A stretch of 37,151 nt of DNA, from positions 1 through 37,151 of the forward strand of contig JAFLRP010000156.1 in the NCBI GenBank assembly GCA_022511515.1, read 5' to 3'. Under the pieces are notes generated by a model that saw only the letters and a program-made list of their open reading frames with translations, was not told the origin of the DNA and searched no databases. Origin of the DNA: Acutalibacter sp. GTDB taxonomy: Bacteria > Bacillota > Clostridia > Oscillospirales > Acutalibacteraceae. Below, in pieces: positions 23,431-31,647 of this stretch (positions are counted from its first letter, which is position 1; every line of letters begins with the position of its first letter). Position numbers and translations under genes: made by a program.

Positions 23431-24750
23431 GTGGCTGATAATACTGTAAAAACAAATAAGGCTGCCAGTGCCTCTCATTTCCCCGAGCATGGCCCGGTGG
23501 ACGAAAACGGCAGAGAAATTCTGCTTTCCCTGAAGGATGTGGACATCACTTTCGGCAAGGGAGATAACAAGGTCAAAGCTGTTCAGCATGCGACCTTTGA
23601 TATCTACAAGGGCGAGACCTTCTCTCTGGTAGGTGAATCCGGCTCCGGAAAGACCACCATTGGACGTGCTGTTATCCGCGTAAATCCTCTTGCCAGAGGC
23701 GAGATCCTTTACAAGGGCGTGCGCATTTCCGGCAAGATCCCCCGCTCCCTGGACCGTGAAGTCATCCGCAATGTGCAGATGGTTTTCCAGGATCCCGCCG
23801 CGTCTCTGAACGAGCGCGCCACGGTGGATTACATCATCTCCGAGGGTCTTTACAACTTCCATCTGTTTGAGAACGAAGCCGACCGTGTCCGCAAGGTGGA
23901 AAACATGATCAATGAGGTCGGTCTGCTGCCCGAGCATCTGACCCGCTATCCTCACGAGTTTTCCGGCGGCCAGCGTCAGCGTATCGGTCTGGCACGCGCC
24001 ATGGTCATGGAACCGGAGCTGGTCGTGGCCGACGAGCCCATCTCTGCTCTGGACGTTTCCATTCGCGCGCAGGTGCTGAATCTGCTGAAGAAGTTCCAGA
24101 CGGAGCAGAACATCACCTATCTTTTCATTGCTCACGATCTTTCCATTGTCCGCTTTATTTCGGACCGTATCGGCGTTATCTACAAGGGCCGTATCGTGGA
24201 GGTCGCAAGCTCTGAGGAGCTGTTTGCGTTCCCGCTCCATCCCTACACTCACTCTCTGATTTCCGCTATTCCGATTCCCGATCCGAAGCTGGAAAAGAAC
24301 AAGGTGCTCTATACCTATGATCCCTCGATTCACGATTACAGCACAGATGAGCCGGAATTCGTAAATATCGGGCACGATCATTGGGTCTATGGCAACAAGA
24401 AGGAGATTGAAGAATACAAGGCGATCCGTGAAAAGGGCGAGCCCCTGCAGCCCATCACCATTGCTGCAGACGGACAGCACGTTTCCTCTCCCGTAGACGA
24501 GGAAACTGCTGAAGAACGCGCCGCAAATGAGGAGTTTCTCAAGACCCCGGTGCACGATACCGGCGCTTGGTGGCTCAAGGTGCTCTCTTTCCTCCTCCCC
24601 ATTCTCGGTCTGATCGCTGCCCAGGTGTTTAGAAAGAAGAATTATATTCGCAACTACCGTGCCTGTTTTAGAGGCGCGATTGCCGGCTTGATCACCTTAG
24701 GCGTCATTTCAGCGATCTTCTGTCTCCTGCTGGTTCTGGCTGTGGTGTAA
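23431..24750 (+). CDS. Peptide ABC transporter ATPase (OppF-like) fused to a two-helix membrane tail
   Basis: A 439-residue ATP-binding subunit of the OppF type. Walker A is GESGSGKT, the Q-loop is [11 protein letters not shown], and the signature is FSGGQRQR. Walker B is [12 protein letters not shown], and the switch His lies in FIAHDLS. After the usual end ([16 protein letters not shown]) comes a linker rich in Glu. Residues 380-439 then hold two hydrophobic helices ([17 protein letters not shown] and [19 protein letters not shown]). Such helices are not part of normal OppF. The GTG start follows AAGGAGG. The tail could tether the ATPase to the membrane or contact the permeases. Confidence 0.93.
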   Translation: MADNTVKTNKAASASHFPEHGPVDENGREILLSLKDVDITFGKGDNKVKAVQHATFDIYKGETFSLVGESGSGKTTIGRAVIRVNPLARGEILYKGVRISGKIPRSLDREVIRNVQMVFQDPAASLNERATVDYIISEGLYNFHLFENEADRVRKVENMINEVGLLPEHLTRYPHEFSGGQRQRIGLARAMVMEPELVVADEPISALDVSIRAQVLNLLKKFQTEQNITYLFIAHDLSIVRFISDRIGVIYKGRIVEVASSEELFAFPLHPYTHSLISAIPIPDPKLEKNKVLYTYDPSIHDYSTDEPEFVNIGHDHWVYGNKKEIEEYKAIREKGEPLQPITIAADGQHVSSPVDEETAEERAANEEFLKTPVHDTGAWWLKVLSFLLPILGLIAAQVFRKKNYIRNYRACFRGAIAGLITLGVISAIFCLLLVLAVV

Positions 24751-24751
24751 C

Positions 24752-26041
24752 GTGGCACGCAGCATCAGAAGCAGGCGCGCACTCCGAAAGCACGGCGATC
24801 CGGGCGTGCCGAAGATACAAAAGATCGAACTATCCAATAAACATCTTGCGCTACGTATAGCAGCAGCAGCGGCGTTTCTCGTTATCGGCGCCGCTGCGCT
24901 TGCGTATGCGTTTCAAGGATTCTTCTCTCCCAGCGAGGATTGGACGCAGATTTCCGCAAATTCTTCTGAGCTCAACTGCTCCGCCGACTTTACGCTGTTG
25001 TACCGTCTGGGCGCCGCCGGCAAATCCGCTTCTGCGGAGAACCGGGCGCTGACATCAATTTATACAGATGCCGCGGTAAAGGCGTATCGGCTTTTTAACG
25101 CAGAAGATCATTTCGAGGAGATTACCAATGTTTTCGATATCAACGAAGCGCCCAATTCTGTGCTGACGGTAGACCCTGTGCTGTATGACGCCTTTTCTAC
25201 CCTGGAAAAATGCGACAGCCGGGCGCTGTATCTTGGACCGATCTATGACCGCTACGAAAATCTGTTCTTTTGTGAAGACGATTTCCAAACGGTCTACTTC
25301 GACCCCTATCAGGATGACGCCATCCGGGCAGAGTTTGAGGAGGTTGCTGCCTTTGCGGGGGATAGTGATGCCGTAGAACTGGAATTGCTGGGAGAAAATC
25401 AAGTCCGCCTGCGGGTTTCCGAAGAATATCTAGCCTATGCCGAGAAGAATGAAATTTCTCATTTCATCGATTTCTTCTGGCTGAAAAACGCATTTATTGT
25501 CGACTATTTTGCTTCAACGCTGCGTGATCAGGGTTATACCTACGGCAGTATTTCCAGCTTTGACGGGTTTTCCCGCAATCTGGATTCGGAGAGCGACACG
25601 GTCTACGGCTACACGCTGTTTGACCGAATCGACAGCCTTATCTATCCTGCGGCAGAGATGACGTATCAAAAGGCCAGGAGCATTGTCTGTCTCCGGGATT
25701 ACCCCATCGACGATGAAGATTCCATGCTTTGGTACACATTTCAGAATCAGGAAGTACGTGCACCCTATATTGACTTGGCAGATGGTTTGCCCAAGGCGGC
25801 ATTGAAAAATCTTGTGGCCTATTCCGAAACATCATCCTGTGCTGAAATTGCTTTGAAGCTTTTACCGATCTACGCAACCGATCAGTTCGATTCGGCAGCA
25901 CTGGGGCAGCTTGCCGCAATGGGCGTCCATTCCGTGTGGTTTCAGGGAACAACTCTTCTCCACTCGGAAAGTGATCTCATCCTCAACAATTTATATGAGG
26001 ACGGGACGGTGCGCTTCACAGCGAAAATGGCACTAGATTAG
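24752..26041 (+). CDS. Membrane-anchored degenerate ApbE-like protein
   Basis: A 429-residue protein with a basic N-terminus, one membrane helix (about residues 33-55) and a large outer domain. The outer domain follows ApbE (FAD:protein FMN transferase) in order. There is an early helix with TNVFDIN and VDPVLYDAFSTLE, and then LGPIYDRY. HFIDFFWLKNAFIVDYFAST stands where ApbE has DLGGIAKGYAVD, and APYIDLADGLPKAALKN stands where ApbE has HILDPRTG. TSSCAEIALKLL corresponds to the ApbE ADALATA helix. The glycines and the Mg-binding Asp/Thr pattern are mostly lost, so it may be inactive. The GTG start lies 1 base after the OppF-like stop with no clear ribosome site, suggesting coupling. Fold assignment is inference. 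Confidence 0.75.
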   Translation: MARSIRSRRALRKHGDPGVPKIQKIELSNKHLALRIAAAAAFLVIGAAALAYAFQGFFSPSEDWTQISANSSELNCSADFTLLYRLGAAGKSASAENRALTSIYTDAAVKAYRLFNAEDHFEEITNVFDINEAPNSVLTVDPVLYDAFSTLEKCDSRALYLGPIYDRYENLFFCEDDFQTVYFDPYQDDAIRAEFEEVAAFAGDSDAVELELLGENQVRLRVSEEYLAYAEKNEISHFIDFFWLKNAFIVDYFASTLRDQGYTYGSISSFDGFSRNLDSESDTVYGYTLFDRIDSLIYPAAEMTYQKARSIVCLRDYPIDDEDSMLWYTFQNQEVRAPYIDLADGLPKAALKNLVAYSETSSCAEIALKLLPIYATDQFDSAALGQLAAMGVHSVWFQGTTLLHSESDLILNNLYEDGTVRFTAKMALD

Positions 26042-26056
26042 TGTTAATTTGAAAGC

Positions 26057-26091
26057 AAGATCCTGAACGCATTGCGTTCAGGATCTTTTTT
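26057..26091 (+). terminator. Terminator of the ABC cassette
   Basis: A perfect 14-bp stem AAGATCCTGAACGC / GCGTTCAGGATCTT with an ATT loop and a T-run. It lies 16 bases after the last gene of the cassette. The stop codon of the convergent small gene is inside this stem. Confidence 0.92.
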
Positions 26092-26278
26092 GTATTTCTT
26101 CGAGCTTCTCTCTGCAAATTTCCCCTGTCGGTCCCCAGTATCGGATGCCTGCCCTCTGCCCTAACGGCATCCGGTCAAATTCCTTGCCGGGGAAATAATA
26201 ACCCGCCGGCAGACGGCCTCTCCTTTGCTCTGGAAAGTGATGCGGCAGGCATTCTCTTTGAAGCGGCAAATAGTCCAT
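26078..26278 (-). CDS. Small protein of 66 residues, unknown
   Basis: I do not recognise this family. The frame has a good ribosome site, GAGGTGAT about 4 bases before the ATG. It encodes a compact, charged protein with an aromatic and glycine-rich middle (AGYYFPGKEFDRMP, AGIRYWGPTGE) and a helical lysine/glutamate end. There is no signal peptide or membrane helix. Its TGA stop lies inside the terminator stem of the convergent ABC cassette. The ribosome site and plausible composition favour a real gene. Confidence 0.55.
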   Translation of the reverse strand: MDYLPLQRECLPHHFPEQRRGRLPAGYYFPGKEFDRMPLGQRAGIRYWGPTGEICREKLEEIQKRS

Positions 26279-26378
26279 TTTATCACCTCAAAAACAGTGT
26301 GCCGCAGCATCGCGAAAACATACCACCGCAGGGTCAAAATTTCTTATCAAACGGTTTGTGAAGTCCCTACTTTACCTA

Positions 26379-26406
26379 TTGACTTTCCGCAGAAATATTC
26401 TATAAT
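26379..26406 (+). promoter_or_regulatory. Promoter of the SLH-domain protein gene
   Basis: TTGACT (26379-26384), 16 bases, TATAAT (26401-26406), close to consensus. The leader is about 115 nt and contains a CCGTACGG/CCGTGCGG hairpin (26483-26504). A GGAGGAACC ribosome site precedes the ATG. Confidence 0.75.
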
Positions 26407-26528
26407 GAAACTGTATAGGTAGGTGTTCCCGAAGGGGAGCAGGTCTATCTGTTGTTTCATACACTAGTGGGAAAACTCTGCCGTACGGCTGACACCGTGC
26501 GGGAACTCATGGATCAGGAGGAACCGAT

Positions 26529-29500
26529 ATGAAAGGAAAAAGGCTGAAATTACTGTCCGTCGTGGCTGCGGCATCCCTTGTTTTGACAATGATTGCCACT
26601 GCCTTCCCCACTTCCCTTGCGTCTGCTGCCGACAGCGCCTACGCACAGCGCAGCGCTGACTACACCGTGACTGCTCAAAAGGGCGAGGACGGCGAGGTGA
26701 TCCCGCTCCGGACCAATAAGGAAAGCTCTTCTGACGTGGCTTTGGACTTTGGTACCATCACCTATGGCGAGACCAGCAACGTCTCCTATACGCTGACCAT
26801 TACCAGCAATGAATCTGCCGACACGGAGAACACCGTGATCGGCCAGGCCGACGCATACTATGAGGCCGGAGAGATCGCCCTATATCTGGGCGAATCAAAA
26901 TATTGGAATATCCAGGCTCCTGCCATGGGCGGTACGCTGAAAAACAGCGAGAGCTTAAAGGTGGAGCTCACTCCCAAGGAGAATCTGCCCAGCGGCGTGC
27001 TGGAGGATCACTTAGCGATTTTCGAGACCCGCACCCGCACCGGTTGGACCTGCAAACTCACCATGACGGTAAACAAGAAAGAGGTCATCGTCAGTCTGGA
27101 TAAAACCACCGATCATGTGGAAAAATTCTACGGCGAAACTCTCTCCTCCGGTGCGATCCGTTACACCCTCAGCGATCCTTCTGTCTCCGCGGAGGATTTG
27201 GGACTTCTTATCTCCAGCGAGGGCTTTGCCGCTGACGCTGCGGTTCAGGCCGAGCCGTACCCCATTACGGTAACGGCTTCCAGTGATACTGCCGTCCATT
27301 ACGATATGAAAGTCGAAAATCCCGATATTGGCGTAGTTGTCAAGCCTGCCGCGCCGGTGGGCACTGTCTATGCCACCGGTATTCGGGTGGGCAGATCCCT
27401 CGATACCTCCGTCCTTTCCGGTGCGTTTACAAATCCCTATACCGGCAAGGCCGTCGATGGTACATTTGCCTGGGACGGCGAGGACCAAGTGCCTGAAACT
27501 GCCGGAAATATTGAAAGAAATTACACCTTTACTCCCACTGACGACAAGAATTATATTCCGGTCTCCGGAACTGCCGTGATCACGGTGTCTAACCTTGACA
27601 ATCCCAATCTCCGTTTGACGGATGGGTCAAAGACCACCGTTGTGTACGACGGTGACCGTCACGGCTTGGAATTTGATTCCGATATTATCGAGGAAACTAT
27701 CACCGTAAAATACCGGGAACAGGGCGCTGGTGATGAGCAGTGGACAGAGACCCCTCCCTCGTCAGTCGGCGTCTACGAAGTGCAAGCTACCGTGGATTCC
27801 AAGGACGACTATGCCTCCGACACGGCAGGCGCGTTGTTGACCATTCTGCCCCGGGAGATCGCATTGCGGATCGCCAAGGATGACGTTGTCTACAGTCGTC
27901 TTTACAACGGCAGCGCAGATGCTACTGACTGTATCAAGCGCCATGAAACCGACGACGGTTACCTCTATTTCCAGATCACGAACCGTGTGGCCGGTGAAGA
28001 CGTCAACATCAATCTGAATGATCCCAGCGTTGTTTCCGCCTGGTTTGACGATCCCAATGTGGGCAGAAACAAGACCGTTACCATTACCGTGTATGCCAAT
28101 GAAAATACGCTGGTGGGTGAGGATGCCGGAAATTACAAGTTCTCCGCTGATAAAGTGGACTTCACTACTGCGGACATCTTCCAGTTCCCCGTCACGCTGC
28201 AGGCCGATTCTGTTACCAAGTTCTACGGACAGACAGTGGAGCTGAATGCCAAGCGCTCCTCTGACGAAGAAAATGCTGCCTTCAGCAGTGTGACCTACAG
28301 AGTTTCCGAAAAACTGTTTGGCTTTGACACCGCTGCAGATGTCCGGGCGGTCCTGAGCAGCGAAGGCGCCGCAGCAGCCGCCAATGTGGGCGAGTATGCG
28401 ATCAGTGCCACAAATTCCGGCAGCAACTACTCCATCGATTCCGTCGAGGGCAATGTGATCGTCACGAAAACTACACCCCAGCCGGACAGCATTACCGTCG
28501 GGAAAGGCCTGCTCGGCAGCACGCTGAACACGGTTTCCCTCACCGGCACATTCACGAATCCCTACAGCCGCACGGCTGTTTCCGGTTCTCTCAGTTGGCA
28601 GGACCCCTCCGCCACGCTGAGCAATCCCTCCGCGGAATATGCTTGGACCTTTATGCCCAACGACAGCAAGAATTACGTTTCTTTCAGCGGCACAGTGACT
28701 GTGGAATCCACTGAAGCGCCTACTCCGACCCCCTCCCCCACCGCTACTCCCACTCCGACTCCCACACCTTCCACTGAACCCAGCACGGAGCCGTCGACCG
28801 AACCCACAACATCTCCGACCACCGATCCGACAACGGAGCCTACCACGTCTCCGACCACCGATCCGACAACGGAGCCCACTACGTCTCCGTCTACCGATCC
28901 CACAACAGAACCTACAACTTCTCCGACCACCGATCCCACAACAGAACCTACAACTTCTCCGACCACCGATCCTACAACGGAGCCCACAACTTCTCCGACC
29001 ACCGATCCTACAACGGAGCCCACAACTTCTCCGACCACCGATCCCACAACAGAACCTACCACGTCTCCGACCACCGATCCTACAACGGAGCCTACCACGT
29101 CTCCGACCACCGATCCGACGGCAAAGCCTACTACTTCCCCATCCACTGAACCTTCCACTCCTCCTGCTCAACAGCCCGATCCCGGAGAATCCGAAGGGCC
29201 TGAGGAGCCCGATGAGCCTGAGCTGCTGCCCGTTCCGGATTTCCCGGACGTGCCGAAGACCGAATGGTATTATGAGGCGGTACAATATGTGGCTGCCCAC
29301 GGTCTGATGGTCGGCGACGGCAACGGATTCAAGCCGGAAAAGGTCTCCACCCGTGCGGAAGTGGTACAGGTATTGTACAATATGGCCGGAAAGCCCGCTG
29401 TGCCGGCAGGTTCCAAATTTACGGACGTACCCAGCAAGGAATGGTATGCAAAGGCCGTCAATTGGGCAGCGGCAAACGGGATCGCCGCCGGTCACGGCAA

Positions 29501-29777
29501 CGGTAAGTTTGCCCCCAACGATCCGGTGACCCGCGAGCAGTTCGCCAAGTTCCTGCACAATTACGCCGTGTGGGCCGGTGAGATCGACATGAAGGAAAAC
29601 GGCGATCTCTCCAAATTCCCCGATGCCGGACGCACCAGCGACTGGGCAGAACCGGCCATCAAGTGGGCCGTAGGCCACGGGCTGATTTCCGGTACCGGTA
29701 CGGGACTTGTTCCTCTGGGCAAGGCCAACCGCGCACAGATGGCGTCGATCCTGATGCGGCTGGATAAAATGAAATAA
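26529..29777 (+). CDS. Secreted wall protein with MBG-like repeats, Thr/Pro linker and three SLH domains
   Basis: A 1082-residue exported protein. The signal peptide is followed by a cleavage-like SLASAAD. The ectodomain repeats a beta-sandwich pattern resembling MBG domains, for example EKFYGETLSSGAIRYTLSD and TKFYGQTVELNAKRSS, each leading to a strand that ends before an ITVTA/ISATN-type stretch. A Thr/Pro-rich linker (about residues 728-883) includes nine 12-residue repeats. Three S-layer-homology domains end the protein, starting at F905 (FPDVPKTEWYYEAV), F964 (FTDVPSKEWYAKAV) and F1030 (FPDAGRTSDWAEPA). SLH domains bind pyruvylated wall polymers. It is probably a surface structural or adhesive protein. 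It has its own promoter and terminator. Confidence 0.92.
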   Translation: MKGKRLKLLSVVAAASLVLTMIATAFPTSLASAADSAYAQRSADYTVTAQKGEDGEVIPLRTNKESSSDVALDFGTITYGETSNVSYTLTITSNESADTENTVIGQADAYYEAGEIALYLGESKYWNIQAPAMGGTLKNSESLKVELTPKENLPSGVLEDHLAIFETRTRTGWTCKLTMTVNKKEVIVSLDKTTDHVEKFYGETLSSGAIRYTLSDPSVSAEDLGLLISSEGFAADAAVQAEPYPITVTASSDTAVHYDMKVENPDIGVVVKPAAPVGTVYATGIRVGRSLDTSVLSGAFTNPYTGKAVDGTFAWDGEDQVPETAGNIERNYTFTPTDDKNYIPVSGTAVITVSNLDNPNLRLTDGSKTTVVYDGDRHGLEFDSDIIEETITVKYREQGAGDEQWTETPPSSVGVYEVQATVDSKDDYASDTAGALLTILPREIALRIAKDDVVYSRLYNGSADATDCIKRHETDDGYLYFQITNRVAGEDVNINLNDPSVVSAWFDDPNVGRNKTVTITVYANENTLVGEDAGNYKFSADKVDFTTADIFQFPVTLQADSVTKFYGQTVELNAKRSSDEENAAFSSVTYRVSEKLFGFDTAADVRAVLSSEGAAAAANVGEYAISATNSGSNYSIDSVEGNVIVTKTTPQPDSITVGKGLLGSTLNTVSLTGTFTNPYSRTAVSGSLSWQDPSATLSNPSAEYAWTFMPNDSKNYVSFSGTVTVESTEAPTPTPSPTATPTPTPTPSTEPSTEPSTEPTTSPTTDPTTEPTTSPTTDPTTEPTTSPSTDPTTEPTTSPTTDPTTEPTTSPTTDPTTEPTTSPTTDPTTEPTTSPTTDPTTEPTTSPTTDPTTEPTTSPTTDPTAKPTTSPSTEPSTPPAQQPDPGESEGPEEPDEPELLPVPDFPDVPKTEWYYEAVQYVAAHGLMVGDGNGFKPEKVSTRAEVVQVLYNMAGKPAVPAGSKFTDVPSKEWYAKAVNWAAANGIAAGHGNGKFAPNDPVTREQFAKFLHNYAVWAGEIDMKENGDLSKFPDAGRTSDWAEPAIKWAVGHGLISGTGTGLVPLGKANRAQMASILMRLDKMK
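28806..29129 (+). repeat. 36-bp coding minisatellite, nine units
   Basis: Nine in-frame 36-bp units encode TTSPTTDPTTEP with small changes: unit 3 has TSPSTDP, and the last ends TAKP. Units differ mainly at silent third positions. The neighbouring units before and after are partial versions (PSTEPSTEP). Confidence 0.93.
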
Positions 29778-29791
29778 AGCAAACAACTAGC

Positions 29792-29828
29792 AACGCCCGG
29801 GAAGCATTCAGCTTCCCGGGCGTTTTCT
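29792..29828 (+). terminator. Terminator of the SLH-protein gene
   Basis: AACGCCCGGGAAGC pairs with GCTTCCCGGGCGTT (14 bp) around ATTCA, followed by TTTTC. Confidence 0.9.
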
Positions 29829-29840
29829 GTATCCCTGTAA

Positions 29841-29875
29841 AAAATATCGGGAGCGCTCCGAAAGGAACGCCCCCG
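29841..29875 (-). terminator. Terminator of the isomerase gene
   Basis: On the minus strand a GGGGGCG...GCGCTCCC hairpin with a TTTC-type tip lies at 29874-29849. It contains two mismatches and is followed by ATATTTTTT. It converges with the SLH-gene terminator. Confidence 0.75.
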
Positions 29876-29898
29876 TACCTTTATGTGCATTTTGATGC

Positions 29899-30870
29899 TT
29901 AGGCCCAACGGACCGTGGTCATCTTGTCCTCAAAGGTGATGGCACGGTTCAGAACATCGCAAGCCTTGACCAGACCCTCGTTCTTGCTCATCAGGCTGTC
30001 CTCATGCTCGATGGACAGTACATAGTCGTAGCCCACCAGGCGAAGCTGGCTGACGAAATCCTTCCAGAACAGCTCGTCATGGCCGTAGCCGATGCTGCGG
30101 AAAATCCAGGAACGGTTAATCTCGTCGGTATAGGGGATCGTATCCAGCGTGCCGTTGATGGCGGCGTTGGTAGGATCGATCTTGGCGTCCTTTGCATGAA
30201 CATGGAAAATGGCCTCGCCGCCCAACTCACGGATGACCTTCAGGGGATCCATGCCCTGCCAGAACAGATGGCTGGGATCCAGATTCGCGCCGATTTCAGG
30301 ACCGACAGCCTCACGGAGCTTCAGCAGAGTGCGGGTATTGTGCACGCAGAAGCCCTGATGCATCTCAAAGGCGATCTTGTTCACGCCATGTGCCTTTGCA
30401 AATTCCACGAAGTTCTTCCAATAAGGGATCAAAACCTCGTTCCACTGCCACTCCAGGACTTCCAGATACTCGCCGGGCCAAGCGCAGACCACCCAGTTGG
30501 GATTCTTGGCTTCGGGGCAGTCGCCGGGACAGCCGGAGAAGGTATTGATCTGATGGATACCCAGCTTTTCCGCCATGAGAACGGCGTCGTGCAGATCGTC
30601 ATCAAACTGCTTGGCGATCTCCTTGTTGGGATGAATGGGGTTGGCATGACAGCTCAAAGCACTGATCTCCAACCCGGATTCTTTGATCGTGTTCACAAAC
30701 TCCTGGAACTTGGCTTCGTCGTGCAGCAGCACGGTGGGGTCACAGTGATCCTTTCCGGGATAGCCGCCGCAGCCGATCTCCACCATCTGGGCGCCCAGAG
30801 ACTTAAAATAAGCCAGCGCCTCCTTCAGGGGAGTTTCGCCGATCACATTGGAAAGTACGCCCAATTTCAT
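29899..30870 (-). CDS. Sugar phosphate isomerase/epimerase (xylose-isomerase-like TIM barrel)
   Basis: A 323-residue TIM-barrel protein of the xylose-isomerase-like (AP endonuclease 2) superfamily, related to IolE/IolH-type enzymes. It starts MKLGVLSNVIGETPLKEALA. Metal ligands are expected at E in FEMHQGF, D and H in GANLDPSHLFWQ, H in FHVHAKD and E in LSIEHEDS. A CPGDCPEA loop with several cysteines is notable. The substrate cannot be assigned, as no sugar operon surrounds it. It has its own promoter and terminator. The upstream region carries a 40-bp tandem repeat. Confidence 0.9.
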   Translation of the reverse strand: MKLGVLSNVIGETPLKEALAYFKSLGAQMVEIGCGGYPGKDHCDPTVLLHDEAKFQEFVNTIKESGLEISALSCHANPIHPNKEIAKQFDDDLHDAVLMAEKLGIHQINTFSGCPGDCPEAKNPNWVVCAWPGEYLEVLEWQWNEVLIPYWKNFVEFAKAHGVNKIAFEMHQGFCVHNTRTLLKLREAVGPEIGANLDPSHLFWQGMDPLKVIRELGGEAIFHVHAKDAKIDPTNAAINGTLDTIPYTDEINRSWIFRSIGYGHDELFWKDFVSQLRLVGYDYVLSIEHEDSLMSKNEGLVKACDVLNRAITFEDKMTTVRWA

Positions 30871-30936
30871 AAGTAAAGCACTCCTTCGTATCGGGTTGGC
30901 AAAAAAATTACCAAACCCTGAATTGTATTTGGTTAT

Positions 30937-30965
30937 ATTATACAGAGAGAACCCGCAAATTGCAA
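30937..30965 (-). promoter_or_regulatory. Promoter of the isomerase gene
   Basis: Minus-strand TTGCAA (30965-30960), 17 bases, TATAAT (30942-30937). The leader is about 60 nt, with a GAAGGAG ribosome site. Confidence 0.75.
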
Positions 30966-31003
30966 TCCCCTTTTTTGGCCGTGAAGCGAGTTTTCACAAG
31001 AAA

Positions 31004-31077
31004 GAAATGATCGACCCGACCGCAGCTTTTGCACGTATGAAGGGAAATGGTCGACCCGACCGCAGTTTTTGCACGTA
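31004..31077 (-). repeat. Two-copy 40-bp tandem repeat
   Basis: Positions 31004-31037 and 31044-31077 are 34-bp copies that differ at two positions, offset by exactly 40 bases. Each contains the core GACCCGACCGCAG (plus sense) followed by a T-rich run and TGCACGTA. Copy 2 includes the inverted repeat GGTCG-ACC-CGACC. They lie 40-110 bases upstream of the isomerase promoter and downstream of the leuD terminator. Confidence 0.75.
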
Positions 31078-31102
31078 CGATCTGTACTCGCCGGCTTCAT
31101 GC

Positions 31103-31134
31103 AAAAAAAGTCCTCCGACAAATTGCCGGAGGAC
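31103..31134 (-). terminator. leuCD terminator
   Basis: Minus-strand GTCCTCCG (31134-31127) pairs with CGGAGGAC (31117-31110), followed by seven T. It lies 7 bases after the leuD stop. Confidence 0.9.
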
Positions 31135-31141
31135 AGATTCC

Positions 31142-31627
31142 TTACTTTTTTGCAAGGGATTCCAGCAGACCTCCGCTGGAAATGATATTTTTGATAAAGG
31201 GTGGGAACGGATGGGCCTGATAGGTTTTTCCGGTAGTTTCGTCGGTGATGACACCGGAATCAAAATCCACGGAAACCGTGTCCCCTGACGCGATTCCTTC
31301 CGCCGCCTCGGGACATTCCAAAATCGGCAGGCCGATATTGATGGAATTCCGATAGAAAATGCGGGCAAAGGTGGAGGCGATGACACAGGAGACACCGGAA
31401 GCTTTCAGCGCGATGGGAGCATGCTCTCTGGAAGATCCGCAGCCGAAATTTTTCAGGGCCACCACAATATCTCCGGGCTTTACGTTCTTCACAAAATCCT
31501 TATCAATGTCCTCCATGCAGTGAGCGGCAAGCTCGCTGTGAGTGGCGGTGTTCAGATAACGGGCAGGGATGATCACGTCGGTGTTCACATCGTCCCCGTA
31601 TTTGTGGACAGTTCCTTTTGCGTTCAT
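31142..31627 (-). CDS. leuD: 3-isopropylmalate dehydratase small subunit
   Basis: A 161-residue LeuD of the short (archaeal/clostridial HacB-like) type. With LeuC it isomerises 2- and 3-isopropylmalate in leucine synthesis. The swivel-domain motifs are visible: [38 protein letters not shown], and [22 protein letters not shown] precedes the ATG. It follows leuC by 20 bases. Homoaconitase-type substrates cannot be excluded from sequence alone. Confidence 0.94.
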   Translation of the reverse strand: MNAKGTVHKYGDDVNTDVIIPARYLNTATHSELAAHCMEDIDKDFVKNVKPGDIVVALKNFGCGSSREHAPIALKASGVSCVIASTFARIFYRNSINIGLPILECPEAAEGIASGDTVSVDFDSGVITDETTGKTYQAHPFPPFIKNIISSGGLLESLAKK

Positions 31628-31647
31628 ATGTTATGCTCCTTTCACAC

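Noticed and set aside
28806-29129. CRISPR array
   Set aside because: The 36-bp units abut without unique spacers and stay in frame, so this is a coding minisatellite.
27762-29786. A 674-codon minus-strand open frame, and a Val/Gly repeat frame at 28673-29158
   Set aside because: Both are antisense to the SLH protein. Their repeats merely mirror the 36-bp minisatellite.
31004-31077. CRISPR remnant
   Set aside because: There are only two copies with a 6-base gap, and no cas genes are in the window.
30933-31121. Small open frames of 62 and 133 codons over the 31-kb repeat
   Set aside because: The frames depend on the repeat and on leuD antisense-like reading. They have no ribosome site, and terminators and promoters already explain the region.
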